This document shows, in pieces, positions 1 through 8,598 of a DNA stretch of 37,602 nt (position 1 is its first letter; the number at the start of each line of letters is the position of its first letter). The notes under the pieces are model-generated. The model saw only the letters and a list, made by a program, of their open reading frames with translations. It made no database searches and was not told the DNA's origin. The DNA lies in the NCBI RefSeq assembly GCF_009696275.1, contig NZ_VUMI01000054.1:1-37602 (forward strand), written 5' to 3'. The position numbers and the translations under genes were made by a program. The stretch is from Eisenbergiella porci (GTDB lineage: Bacteria > Bacillota > Clostridia > Lachnospirales > Lachnospiraceae).

Positions 1-602
1 TTTGAATTACATTTTAAAATCCCATGGCAATGGGTTTATTAAGGTTACCCTTTTTTACATCAGCTGCTTGAAAAAAACTTTGTAAACATTTTTCATTTTA
101 CCTATTGACATTTCTTAGCTGGACTTCACTTTTTACCATGTTTCAGCGCCGGCTGCCCTGACGCCCTGACCTCCATAGAACATCACCGGACGCCAGGCAT
201 CGCCTGCTCTTATCCGCCCTGTCTGCTGCCCGCAGAATTCAACGGATTGATTATGCTCAAATTCTAGCAAACGCCGCCTTCATTAGCAATCAGTATTTAG
301 GTAACCGTTTACTCTGATTTTTGTTTGTTTTATGCATAAGTAAAATGCTATTTTGTCTATTATCAATAGCATTTTTGCTGTTTTTTAACAATCTTTAAAA
401 ACTTTGTTTATTTTTAACGAAACTGTTTCCTTCTTTCCCAATTCAAAAGCAATTCCTTCATCTTATATCCCAACTTTTTAAATCATATATCCCGGCCTGT
501 TAAATCATAGCTTGACTTTACCTTCCTTTTATCAGATGATTGGATAATACGAAATCTAAAAATCTTGAATCATCGCCCTCCAATGGGCAGACAGGAGCCG
601 CC
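1..602. other. Gene-free stretch at the window start
   Basis: No convincing gene is seen here. The stretch is AT-rich. Its only clear structure is an 11-bp perfect stem at 342-375 (arms AAAATGCTATT and AATAGCATTTT, 12-nt loop) ending in a T run. That fits an intrinsic terminator for a gene lying to the left of the window, and the A/T-rich flanks would let it work in either direction. The octamer AAATCATA occurs twice close together near 480-510, without obvious meaning. Confidence 0.5.
342..375. terminator. Probable bidirectional intrinsic terminator
   Basis: An 11-bp perfect inverted repeat with a 12-nt loop, preceded by an A run and followed by TTTTT. No complete gene precedes it inside the window, so the gene it would serve lies outside. 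Confidence 0.5.
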
Positions 603-1046
603 ATGAAAATACGTCAGGAAACACCCGCAGATTACGCAGAGGTTTATGAGCTTGTAAAAATATCCTTTGCCACCTCAACTTGTCTCCTGTGGTTTTTCAG
701 CAAAGCTGCCGGCTACTGGCGGCCGGCGCTTCTTATCTCCACTGTGGGCGCGCTGATCGCCTGGGCGCTGTTTGCAGACATCCGCTATCTGAAAGCCAAC
801 GGCTTCATCCGGGCCGGTATCTGCGTCATTGCCGTAGGCGCGGTCACTGCTTTCGCCAATGATATTATCAGCCTGATTTTAGACGGCACCTATCATCTGA
901 GTGTGTTCCAGGCCAATCTTACCCTTTGGTCGACGAATGCTTTAATTAATGCGAACGTCTGCCTGATTGTTCTGCTTTCCAGCTTTGTCATTAGTGTGCT
1001 TCTGCTGCTTGCAGGCTTCCTCCGCAGAGGAAAATCCGCCAGCTAA
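603..1046 (+). pseudogene. Chimeric ORF: GNAT N-terminus joined to a membrane-protein C-terminus
   Basis: The ATG at 603 is chosen because GGAG lies 5 nt upstream; an in-frame TTG at 540 has no ribosome site. The first 24 residues (MKIRQETPADYAEVYELV and the next few) look like the start of a GNAT N-acetyltransferase, but the acetyl-CoA-binding core is absent. From about residue 25 the protein switches to hydrophobic sequence with about four predicted membrane segments and a basic end (LRRGK), like the last part of an integral membrane protein; a DUF6320-type protein is a tentative guess. The fusion stays in frame for 147 codons, so a product could be made, but neither half is a complete domain. 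The simplest reading is a deletion that removed most of two neighbouring genes. It is followed by a strong hairpin terminator. Confidence 0.55.
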
Positions 1047-1053
1047 GCAGCCG

Positions 1054-1120
1054 GGGGCGGGGACAGCGGAGAAGTGTCCATGTATTTTAAAACACTTCTC
1101 CGCCGTCCCCGCCCCTTTTT
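1054..1120. terminator. Strong hairpin terminator between convergent genes
   Basis: Two 24-nt arms (1054-1077 and 1092-1115) pair with a single A/C mismatch around a 14-nt loop and are followed by TTTTT at 1116-1120. The stem is very GC-rich. It closes the + strand chimeric ORF and abuts the stop of the minus-strand ABC gene. The T tract suits the + strand best. Confidence 0.85.
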
Positions 1121-1990
1121 AGTCCTTTGCCTCCCGGTTCATAAGATACATATAGGCGTCCTCCAGCGTAATCTCCGGCTGCGCACAGTCCAATTCTGGT
1201 TTTTCCCCGCCGATGATTTTCACCCGCAGGCCGCTTTCCGTATACTGCTTTGAGGTAATATGGCAGTTCTGTTCCCACATCCGGGCCTCTTCCTCATTCT
1301 TAACCGTGCCCACCCAGATATGTCCCTTTGCCATCTGCAGCAGCTCGCTCACCTCTCTCGTATACAGGAATTCCCCCTTTTTCATAACAGTCAGCCGGCT
1401 GCAGGCGGCCAGATCCTCCACCACATGGGTGGAAAAAAGCACCGTCCTTTTTTTAGAGAAATCCACCAGCAGGTTCCGGATACGTATCCGCTCCTCCGGA
1501 TCAAGACCCGTAGTAGGTTCGTCCAAAATCAGGAACTCCGGCTCGTTTAAAAGCGCCTGAACCAGGCCCACACGGCGTTTCATTCCGCCGGACAGCTGCC
1601 TCATCTTTTTCTTCTGATGCTCCGCCAGACTTGTTTTTTCTAGATACATGTCAATTCTCTCCCTGCATTCCTTCCGGGGCACGCCGGACAGCTCGCCCAG
1701 GTATTCCAGGCATTCCCGGACGGTCAGGTTCGGGTACAGGTTCAGCTCCTAGGGCAGATATCCGATTTTTCGCCGGATTTTCTCATAATTATCTTCACTG
1801 TAAGCCAAATCGCCCATCAGCACCGTTCCGGAGGAGGGCTTCAATACAGTAGTCAGCACTCGCATCAGCGTGGTTTTTCCCGCCCCGTTTTCCCCCAAAG
1901 CCAGGAAAAGTCCTCCGGGCCATCCAGTTCCCGGAAGGCATAGGCGAAAATATTGAACATTCCCAGACTGTCCCGGAAGACCGGAATTTT
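1119..1990 (-). pseudogene. Broken ABC transporter ATP-binding protein
   Basis: The minus strand encodes an ABC-2-type exporter ATPase in pieces. Walker A (GENGAGKTT) lies near 1880-1900, the signature LSGGMKRR near 1570-1600, Walker B (FLILDEPTTGLDP) and the H-loop (STHVVED) downstream, and the C-terminus is complete to the stop at 1119. Two lesions break it. A TAG at 1749-1751 replaces the Gln of the Q-loop in the motif GYLPQELNLYP, a single C-to-T change from CAG. A frameshift near 1905-1920 separates Walker A from the sequence upstream. The normal N-terminus cannot be traced beyond about 1990. No partner permease is next to it. A 187-residue fragment could restart at an internal ATG, but it would lack Walker A. 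The frame and motifs leave little doubt about the family; the transported substrate is unknown. Confidence 0.85.
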
Positions 1991-2243
1991 GCCGTCCCTA
2001 GCGGCCTGTCTGACGAACGCAGCAGACGCAAGTCGCTGCGAGAGGAGTTTCGGCCGCGTTGGCAGAATTCTGGTTTCCCGGAACAGTTTGAAATACCCCG
2101 ATTTTGAAACTGGATCAGACAACACCCCCATCCCGCCCGGGAAGAAAGACGGCTGGCTGCCGCAGCCTCGGACGGCGGAAAGTACGGCGCCTGCGCTGAT
2201 GCGTTTCTCCTTGCGGCTGTGGTGACCAAAAGCCTCTCCCGCC

Positions 2244-2280
2244 TTGACCTTTAGAAATAGAAGTGTTATAATTTTAACAA
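2244..2280 (+). promoter_or_regulatory. ptb-buk promoter overlapped by a Rex-like box
   Basis: TTGACC (2244-2249), a 17-nt spacer and a perfect TATAAT (2267-2272) make a strong sigma-A promoter about 130 nt upstream of ptb. The 18 bases at 2263-2280, GTGTTATAATTTTAACAA, match the clostridial Rex consensus TTGTTAANNNNTTAACAA at 12 of 14 defined positions and cover the -10 element. Rex is known to repress fermentation genes in clostridia until NADH rises. Binding here is inferred. Confidence 0.7.
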
Positions 2281-2409
2281 TGGGCATTTTTTATACAGTT
2301 TCCGGGGTTCCTGCCGTTTCCGGCATATGGAAGGTAATGGTTCCCCATCTGCCCGCAGCAACACAGATTCCACAATACCATAAAACAATTTCAAATGAGG
2401 TGCGAACAA

Positions 2410-3336
2410 ATGAGTACAAGTTTTGACGGACTGATTTCCAAAGTAAAAGAATGCGGCCAGAAGACCGTATCCGTTGCCGTTGCGCAGGACAGCGCAGTTC
2501 TGGAAGCGGTAAGGGCGGCCAAGGACCGCGGCATTGCCAACGCCATCCTGGTAGGCGATGAGGAAAAAATCAAAGCAACCGCAGCAGCGGGCGGCATTGA
2601 CATTTCCGATTTCGAAATTATCAACGAACCCGATGAATGGACTGCTGCCCTGACCGCAGTAAAGCTTGCCCATGACGGCAAGGTGGATATGTACATGAAG
2701 GGCCTTCTGGAAACCAAAACCTTCTTAAAGAGTATTCTTGACAAAGAGGTTGGCCTGAGAACCGGAAATCCGCTTTCCCATGTATGCGTATTCGATATCC
2801 CCGGCATCGACCAGCTGCTGTTCTTCACCGACGTGGCATTCATGACCTACCCTACGCTGGATGACAAGGTACATATTATTGAAAATACCGTAGAAGTGGC
2901 TCATGCCTGCGGCGTTCCCAACCCCAAGGTAGCCCCTCTAGCCGCTGTTGAGGTGGTTAACCCGAAAATGCCCGTAACCGTAGAGGCCGCCGAGCTGACA
3001 AAGATGTGCGAGGAAGGAAAGATCACCGGCTGTGTTGTAGACGGACCGCTTTCCCTCGACCTGGCCATTGATCCGGAGGCTGCAAAACACAAAGGGGCAA
3101 CCGACCGCAAAATCCAGGGTGATGCGGACATTCTGCTGTTCCCCGACATCCATGCAGGAAACCTGGTTTACAAAGCAATTGTGCACATGGTTAATGGTGT
3201 AAAGAACGGATGCATCCTTACAGGAACCCAGGTTCCCGCCATCCTTACCAGCCGTTCCGATACCTTTGAAACAAAGGTAAACTCCATCGCCCTGGCTGCC
3301 GTAGTTGCGGAAGAGCTGAATAAAAAAAGAGGCTGA
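2410..3336 (+). CDS. ptb: Phosphate butyryltransferase
   Basis: This cytosolic enzyme converts butyryl-CoA and phosphate to butyryl-phosphate and CoA, the first step of the ptb-buk route to butyrate. The 308-residue protein starts MSTSFDGLISKVKE and aligns through its length with the PTA_PTB phosphate acyltransferase family, which is usually about 300 residues. Recognisable blocks are DRGIANAILVGDEEKIK, the GLLETKTFLKSILDKE stretch and GPLSLDLAIDPEAA. The ATG at 2410 is preferred to the in-frame ATG at 2395 because AGGTG sits 7 nt before it. It is 39 nt upstream of buk and shares its promoter. The pairing with buk argues for butyryl rather than acetyl specificity. Confidence 0.95.
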   Translation: MSTSFDGLISKVKECGQKTVSVAVAQDSAVLEAVRAAKDRGIANAILVGDEEKIKATAAAGGIDISDFEIINEPDEWTAALTAVKLAHDGKVDMYMKGLLETKTFLKSILDKEVGLRTGNPLSHVCVFDIPGIDQLLFFTDVAFMTYPTLDDKVHIIENTVEVAHACGVPNPKVAPLAAVEVVNPKMPVTVEAAELTKMCEEGKITGCVVDGPLSLDLAIDPEAAKHKGATDRKIQGDADILLFPDIHAGNLVYKAIVHMVNGVKNGCILTGTQVPAILTSRSDTFETKVNSIALAAVVAEELNKKRG

Positions 3337-3375
3337 GCGGACTAACCGCTTCATAAAAGAAAAGGAGAAAACCCT

Positions 3376-4443
3376 ATGTCTTATAAGAGCTTAATTATCA
3401 ATCCCGGTTCCACCTCAACCAAAATCGGTGTTTTTGAGGACGAAACCCTTCTTTTTGAAGAAACCTTAAGACACCCCACTGAAGAAATCTCAAAGTACGC
3501 CACCATCATCGACCAGAAGGATTTCCGTAAGGAAATTATCACGGACCTCCTGAAGGAGAAGAACTTCGACATCCATTCCCTGGATTTCATCGTAGGGCGC
3601 GGCGGACTGCTTAAGCCCATCCCGGGCGGCACCTACAAGGTGAGCGACGATCTGCTTAACGATCTGAAAATCGGCTATCAGGGACAGCATGCTTCCAACC
3701 TGGGCGGTATCCTGGCAAGGGAAATCGGCGATTCCATCGGCGTTCCTTCCTTTATCGTTGACCCGGTTGTTGTAGATGAGCTGGAGCCTGTTGCCAGATA
3801 TTCAGGATGCCCCGAGCTTCCCAGAAGAAGTATCTTCCATGCCCTGAACCAGAAGGCTGTTGCCAGAAGATACGCCAAGGAATCAGGCATCCCCTACGAA
3901 CAGCTGAACCTGATCGTGGTGCATATGGGCGGCGGCTGCTCCGTAGGCGCACACAGAGGCGGCAAAATTGTTGACGTAAACAACATCCTCGACGGTGAAG
4001 GCGCATTCTCTCCCGAACGCGCAGGCACCGTACCCGCCGGTGATCTGGTGAAATTATGCTTCTCCGGCAAATATACGGAAAAAGAAATTTACAAAAAGCT
4101 GGTTGGCGGCGGCGGCTTCAACGGCTATGTGGGAACCAATGACGCCCGCATCGTGGAAGACAAAGCGCTGGAAGGCGTACCGGAATACGCAGCCGTGCTG
4201 GATGCATTCCATTATCAGATGGCAAAGGATATCGGCGCCATGGCCACCGTCCTTAACGGCAAGGTTGACAAGATCATCCTTACAGGCGGCATCGCTTATT
4301 CCAAGGTAACCTGTGAAGATCTGAAAAAGCGCGTAGGCTGGATTGCCGACTTTGTAATCTATCCCGGCGAGGATGAGCTTCTTGCCCTGGCGCAGGGCGG
4401 ACTTCGTGTGATGAAGGGTGAAGAGGAAGCAAAGGCTTATTAA
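3376..4443 (+). CDS. buk: Butyrate kinase
   Basis: Transfers phosphate from butyryl-phosphate to ADP, yielding butyrate and ATP. The 355-residue protein belongs to the acetokinase (ASKHA) family. The N-terminal phosphate-binding motif [14 protein letters not shown] is present, as are [16 protein letters not shown], the [12 protein letters not shown] block and the C-terminal ILTGGIAYS adenosine-binding segment. Length matches known butyrate kinases. An AAAGGAG ribosome site precedes the ATG. Together with ptb it gives a substrate-level-phosphorylation end to the pathway whose earlier enzymes are encoded at 26491-32825. A butyryl-CoA:acetate CoA-transferase is not present in this window. Confidence 0.96.
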   Translation: MSYKSLIINPGSTSTKIGVFEDETLLFEETLRHPTEEISKYATIIDQKDFRKEIITDLLKEKNFDIHSLDFIVGRGGLLKPIPGGTYKVSDDLLNDLKIGYQGQHASNLGGILAREIGDSIGVPSFIVDPVVVDELEPVARYSGCPELPRRSIFHALNQKAVARRYAKESGIPYEQLNLIVVHMGGGCSVGAHRGGKIVDVNNILDGEGAFSPERAGTVPAGDLVKLCFSGKYTEKEIYKKLVGGGGFNGYVGTNDARIVEDKALEGVPEYAAVLDAFHYQMAKDIGAMATVLNGKVDKIILTGGIAYSKVTCEDLKKRVGWIADFVIYPGEDELLALAQGGLRVMKGEEEAKAY

Positions 4444-4463
4444 TTACGGAAACTGGAGCTGAC

Positions 4464-4868
4464 ATGACGAAAAAAGAACTGGCGATTGCCAATCATGATA
4501 AGAAATACAATTGCTGTCAGGCTGTTGCCTGTTCCTTCTGTAAGGAAATCGGCGTGGACGAGGAAACCCTCTTCCGTGCCGGTGAAGCCTTCGGGCTGGG
4601 CATGGGCTGCATGGACGGCACCTGCGGCGCCGTTTCAGGAGCCGTAATGCTGGCAGGCTTTAAGAACAGCGATGGCTGCCTGGCAAATCCCGGGACCAAA
4701 GCAGACACCTATAAGCTTTCCCGCGAAATCCTGAAACGCTTTGAAGAGAAGAACGGCACTATCATATGCCGTGAACTGAAGGGCATTGACACAGGAAAGG
4801 TTATCCGCACCTGCCCCGGCTGCATTGAAGATGCAGTGGAAATCGCGCAGGAGGTTCTGGAACTGTAG
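4464..4868 (+). CDS. C_GCAxxG_C_C family protein
   Basis: The 134-residue protein carries the signature of the small cysteine-rich family named C_GCAxxG_C_C: an early pair of adjacent cysteines (YNCCQAVACSFC), then GMGCMDGTCGAVSGAVMLAG, then late cysteines in IICRELKG and TCPGC. The spacing suggests metal or Fe-S binding or a redox role. Members often sit beside redox and fermentation genes, but the function is not established. It begins 20 nt after buk with a GGAG site and very likely belongs to the ptb-buk transcript. No signal peptide or membrane segment is seen, so a cytosolic place is expected. Confidence 0.85.
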   Translation: MTKKELAIANHDKKYNCCQAVACSFCKEIGVDEETLFRAGEAFGLGMGCMDGTCGAVSGAVMLAGFKNSDGCLANPGTKADTYKLSREILKRFEEKNGTIICRELKGIDTGKVIRTCPGCIEDAVEIAQEVLEL

Positions 4869-4928
4869 ACTTTCAGGAACCAGAATACTTTTTTCCTCCT
4901 GCAATCGCAGGGAAACACAGAAAAAGAG

Positions 4929-5065
4929 GTAACAGTTCAGGCAGGTTTGCGCATTCACTGCACAAACCGTGAGAAAACGTAGTGGCAGCAGGCATCCGCC
5001 CCTCGCCGAAGGCGACTTTTAATGGGCGGATGCAGTAACAGTTTGGCCGAAAGCCGAACTGTTAC
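4929..5065 (+). mobile_element. MITE copy 1, 137 bp, with 8-bp target duplication
   Basis: The element starts GTAACAGTT and ends AACTGTTAC, a 9-bp perfect terminal inverted repeat. It is flanked by an exact direct repeat AAAAAGAG (4921-4928 and 5066-5073), the mark of a transposition event. Inside are three stem-loops: 4944-4968, a nested pair with outer arms GCATCCGCCC and GGGCGGATGC, and a 13-bp stem at the 3' end with one wobble pair. It encodes no protein. A second copy with about 88% identity (121 of 137 bases) lies inverted at 13412-13548. GTAA ends and 8-bp duplications are the known hallmarks of IS66-family transposition, so mobilisation by an IS66-type transposase elsewhere is inferred. 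Confidence 0.88.
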
Positions 5066-5111
5066 AAAAAGAGAAGTCGGAAGGATATATCATCTTCCGG
5101 CTTCTCTTTTT
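5066..5111. terminator. Bidirectional terminator between convergent genes
   Basis: 18-nt arms at 5066-5083 and 5094-5111 pair with one mismatch, with A5 on the left and T5 on the right, so the hairpin can end transcription on both strands. It separates the ptb operon from the convergent acyltransferase. The MITE next to it inserted at its left base and duplicated the AAAAAGAG that forms the foot of the stem. Confidence 0.88.
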
Positions 5112-5183
5112 ATTTTGCCATATAAGAAAAACTGATGAAAAGCAGCAGTTCTTCCGTAATTTCATCACGGCATAGTTTTTATT

Positions 5184-6302
5184 TCATCCCGGCATCGTAT
5201 TTTTCTTCAGCCGCTTTCGGCCGCTGCGCCTGAAATCCTCCCGGTTCCACCGAAACAATGGCGACAGGAAGTTAACCAGCGGCTTCCAGGACAGAAACGC
5301 CACAAGCACAACGCTTAATATCAGCGCCGCAGCTTCATCATGCTCCACAAATTTAAAAAACTTAATCTTGCTCAGGAATTTAATCACAAAGCCGTGAAGC
5401 AGATACACCGGCATGGTGTTCGCCCCGATATAGGAAAGAAACGGTATTTTCGCCGCCGGCATACTCAGCAGGAAAAATAAAAGCCACATCAGCGCAGCGC
5501 CGATGCTCAGCACACGGAACTGCCAGCCGTAATTTCCTTTTTTATAAGAAACGGAGCCGTAAAGCCACGCGGAATTGATATCCTCCGCATGCCGGCTGAT
5601 AAACCAGACAAGCAGCCCAATCAACACCAGCAGCCCGGCCATCAGAAAAGCCCTGAGCATGGCCTTTCCCCGCGCCCCGGTAAGGACGGACAGCCTTCTA
5701 TGCTTCCTCAGATGCTCCGAAACCGTTTCCTTCACACCGTTCTTCAGTTCTTTATAATATACGCCCAGCAGGAAATAAGGGAAAAACTCCACAATCCTGG
5801 AGGCCGACAGATAATATCCCGCCTTATCATCAAAGCCGATGAGCACACTGGCGGCCCCGGCCGCTATGAGCATGACGGCCTTCCTGCCCAGGCTGCCGCC
5901 CTGCACCAGCGGAAGCACCAGATTCCACACGATGATGGCGAACAGATACCACAGCAGCCAGTACGGCGTGGTATACTGCATATCCGCATCCTTCTCCAGC
6001 ACCTGATTTACGAAAATCACATAAAGGGTCTGGAAAACCAGATAAGGATATATCATATTCTTCTTGATTTTATCCGGATTATATCTGGCAAACACTCCGG
6101 ATACGAAAGCAAACAGCGGCATATGGAAGGAATAGATGACCAGATAAAGGATCCGGTTCCCCGAATCTTTACCCATAAACAGCTCCAGCATATGTCCTAA
6201 TACAACTGCAAAAATGAGCAGGCATTTCAAATTATCCATCTGGTAATTCCGCGCTCTCCCGATTCCTCCGGCAGCGCAGGAGCTTACCTCATTCTGTCTC
6301 AT
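5184..6302 (-). CDS. Membrane acyltransferase, acyltransferase 3 family
   Basis: An integral membrane protein of 372 residues with about ten hydrophobic segments, expected in the cytoplasmic membrane. The opening block RNYQMDNLKCLLIFAVVLGH, with the conserved His after the first membrane segment, and the following IYSFHMPLFAFVSG are typical of the acyltransferase 3 / fucose-4-O-acetylase-like family. These enzymes transfer O-acetyl or other acyl groups to sugars or other surface molecules; the acceptor cannot be read from sequence. The ATG at 6302 lies 8 nt after AGAGG. The GTG at 6311 overlaps that site and is less likely. The gene stands alone between the terminator at 5066 and the kinase gene. 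Confidence 0.88.
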   Translation of the reverse strand: MRQNEVSSCAAGGIGRARNYQMDNLKCLLIFAVVLGHMLELFMGKDSGNRILYLVIYSFHMPLFAFVSGVFARYNPDKIKKNMIYPYLVFQTLYVIFVNQVLEKDADMQYTTPYWLLWYLFAIIVWNLVLPLVQGGSLGRKAVMLIAAGAASVLIGFDDKAGYYLSASRIVEFFPYFLLGVYYKELKNGVKETVSEHLRKHRRLSVLTGARGKAMLRAFLMAGLLVLIGLLVWFISRHAEDINSAWLYGSVSYKKGNYGWQFRVLSIGAALMWLLFFLLSMPAAKIPFLSYIGANTMPVYLLHGFVIKFLSKIKFFKFVEHDEAAALILSVVLVAFLSWKPLVNFLSPLFRWNREDFRRSGRKRLKKNTMPG

Positions 6303-6534
6303 GTCAGGCACCTCTCTTAAGCCACGCTAAACTATGTCAAATGCCCCTTCCCCCAAAAACCTTTTAACCTCACCAACTATATTACTTTTTCCCGGATTTG
6401 TCCATACTAAAATTTCTTAATAATACTTAAGACTTTGTGAAATTTGCAGCTGTCCGGGTAACAGAAGAGTTACCGGGCTTTATCCTTTTGTGAATTCCAA
6501 AAGCGCTGCCCCGGCCCGGAAATCTCCCAGTCCC

Positions 6535-7812
6535 CTAAACAAGGCCGCCTATCCAGATGGTTACGCGGAAGGCATTGGCAGCCGGTGTGATGTCCATATG
6601 GCCGCCGTAGCTTTCTACTACGTCACGGACGGATCGGAGGCCGTAGCCATGGTTTTCTTTATCAGGCTTGGTGGTGAGAAGTCCGGCTTTGGATTCCGCC
6701 AGTTCCCCGGTCCTGCTGTTTTCCACCTCGATGCAGAGCGATTCCCCGGTGTAGCGGGCCTTGAGGGAAATGCGGCGGGCTTCCCTGTCGGGGACCTTCT
6801 GCGCCGCTTCTATGGCATTGTCCAGAAGGTTGGCGAAAATGGTGCACAGGCTTACGTCATCCATGGCGAGTAGGTTATCCAGCTCGATATTGACGAAGCA
6901 GTCTATATTTTTTTCCAGCGCCAGGTTATATTTTGCGTTGATTACCGCGTTGACCAGGCTGTTTTCACAGAATTTGCGGTTTCGGGCCGCTGCGGTGATA
7001 TTCAGCTCTTTAAAATAGGCAAGCGCCTTGTCGTATTCCTTTTCCTCCAGGAAGGAGCCGATAACACCCAGGTGGTTGTTCATGTCGTGGCGGAGCTTGC
7101 GGACCGCCAGCTGGTTTTTTTCCAGCTCCTCATAGTATGCCTGGCGCACCTTCATGTTTTCCATTTCCATATCCCTGCGGATGGTTTCACCGATATAGGC
7201 CGCCAGCCAGATACAGCCCAGGCTTGTCACCACACAGGCCAGGCAGGATGGATAGGTGAGCCAGGCATCTTTATGGCTTATTGTGGAAATCAGGGTGATG
7301 CTGCCTGCAAATGCCGCGGCGCATACGATATCCATGAGCAGCCACATCCGATCCGTCATCATTTTTATGGAATGGGCGGCCTTTTTACGGAAGGCAAAGT
7401 AAATCCCCATCCATATCAGATCCCGCAAAAGCATGGAAAAAGCGTTCAGCGCAGCATCCCAAAAAGGGGTCTGCGGCGTCAGCCGGAAGAAAACGATTCC
7501 GGTGGCATCCAGGGTCACAAAATTGGCGGATACAATGATGGGATACAGGAGGAGTACCACCGACAGCCGCCGCACAACGCTTCCTTCAAAGCAGATGAGC
7601 AGCACCATGGCAAATAAAACGAGCATCCCGAAAACGTTAAACGGGTCCTCCGGAAAAACCACCGTACAGCCCACAATCCAAACCCCTGCAATGGCGGCCG
7701 CCTTTTGCAGGAGTCCCTGCTTCAGCTTCAGGAAGCAAAGAAGGAAGCGGAAAATAAAGGATACATATATGATTGACAATACAAAGATTATCAGATTTTT
7801 TGAAACCATCAT
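6535..7812 (-). CDS. GHKL-domain sensor histidine kinase
   Basis: A 425-residue membrane sensor of the AgrC-like GHKL group. The N-terminal ~210 residues hold about six membrane segments with short loops. A short coiled coil leads to the H-box VRKLRHDMNNHLG, with the phospho-acceptor His at about residue 242. The ATP-binding domain follows, with an N-box (FANLLDNAIEAA) and a G-box (GYGLRSVRD). Its ATG overlaps the stop of the response regulator gene by 4 nt (ATGA), so the two are translationally coupled. Sensors of this shape respond to peptides or cell-envelope stress; the adjoining BceAB-like transporter suggests a peptide or peptide antibiotic. The signal is inferred. Confidence 0.92.
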   Translation of the reverse strand: MMVSKNLIIFVLSIIYVSFIFRFLLCFLKLKQGLLQKAAAIAGVWIVGCTVVFPEDPFNVFGMLVLFAMVLLICFEGSVVRRLSVVLLLYPIIVSANFVTLDATGIVFFRLTPQTPFWDAALNAFSMLLRDLIWMGIYFAFRKKAAHSIKMMTDRMWLLMDIVCAAAFAGSITLISTISHKDAWLTYPSCLACVVTSLGCIWLAAYIGETIRRDMEMENMKVRQAYYEELEKNQLAVRKLRHDMNNHLGVIGSFLEEKEYDKALAYFKELNITAAARNRKFCENSLVNAVINAKYNLALEKNIDCFVNIELDNLLAMDDVSLCTIFANLLDNAIEAAQKVPDREARRISLKARYTGESLCIEVENSRTGELAESKAGLLTTKPDKENHGYGLRSVRDVVESYGGHMDITPAANAFRVTIWIGGLV

Positions 7813-8510
7813 TTCAGCATAAACCTCGCAAAAGCCGCCGCCGTTTCCTGGCTGCAGGAACGGCTGACCGGTATTTTCTCTCCTTCACAATACAGTGCCG
7901 CGCTTTCCAGCTTCGTCACATAATTCAGGTTCACCAGATATCTGTTGTGGCAGCGGACAAAAAAGTCAGGCAGCTCTTCTTCCACTTCGCCCAGCTTCCC
8001 GTAAAAAGAGATTCTCTCCCCTTCCGCCGCTGCCGCTATCTTTCTTCCCTCGCTGACAAAATATCTGACCTGTCCCAGCGCAAGACGCAGGGTGCCGGAC
8101 TTCTGCTCCACCGTAAAATATTTCTCCGTACTGATTTCCAGTTCCTTCAGCGCATCCCGCAGAACCTCTTTTATCTTTTTTTCCTGGTACGGCTTTAATA
8201 TGTAGTTCAGTGCCCTGACCTCATAGCCATGGAATACAAAATCAGGATAGGAGGTCACAAATATTATTACCGCGGGCTGTCCGTTTTTCCGGAGCGTCCT
8301 GGCTGCCTCCATGCCGTTCATGCCGCCCATTTCAATATCCAGGAAAATAATATCCGCATTCCTTTCCCTGATGCCCCGAAGAAGCGCCTCTCCGCTTTCA
8401 TATTCGGTCAGGCCGAACTCCACGCCGTCAAGCGCAAGCTCTTTTTCTATCACATGGCGCAGATCCAACCTCAGTTTTTTTTCGTCATCGCAAATCGCAA
8501 TTTCCAGCAT
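7809..8510 (-). CDS. LytTR-family response regulator
   Basis: A 233-residue two-component regulator. The receiver domain (about 1-120) has the acidic pair in CDDE, the phospho-acceptor Asp58 in IIFLDIEMGG, the Thr in VTSYPD and the Lys in ILKPYQ. The C-terminal half is a LytTR DNA-binding domain with the typical FFVRCHNRYLVNLNYV segment. It is the first gene of the pair with the kinase. LytTR proteins bind two direct repeats spaced about two helical turns, and such a repeat lies at 8631-8661 between this gene's promoter and that of the divergent ABC operon. Confidence 0.93.
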   Translation of the reverse strand: MLEIAICDDEKKLRLDLRHVIEKELALDGVEFGLTEYESGEALLRGIRERNADIIFLDIEMGGMNGMEAARTLRKNGQPAVIIFVTSYPDFVFHGYEVRALNYILKPYQEKKIKEVLRDALKELEISTEKYFTVEQKSGTLRLALGQVRYFVSEGRKIAAAAEGERISFYGKLGEVEEELPDFFVRCHNRYLVNLNYVTKLESAALYCEGEKIPVSRSCSQETAAAFARFMLK

Positions 8511-8598
8511 TCCGTTACAGCTCCATTTCTTCCTTTTTCCAATTCAGGCACGCCACGGCCGCCCTTCCGATTTCAGGCGGCGCGCCAAAGCCGTATCC

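Noticed and set aside
1953..2240. Possible remnant gene between the broken ABC ATPase and the ptb promoter
   Set aside because: Open frames exist on both strands, but none shows a domain or start signal, so no gene is called.
6454..6477. Hairpin CCGGGTAAC/GTTACCGGG between the acyltransferase and kinase genes, resembling a terminator
   Set aside because: It has a mismatch in mid-stem, its T-rich side faces the + strand where no gene ends, and on the minus strand no T tract follows the kinase gene.
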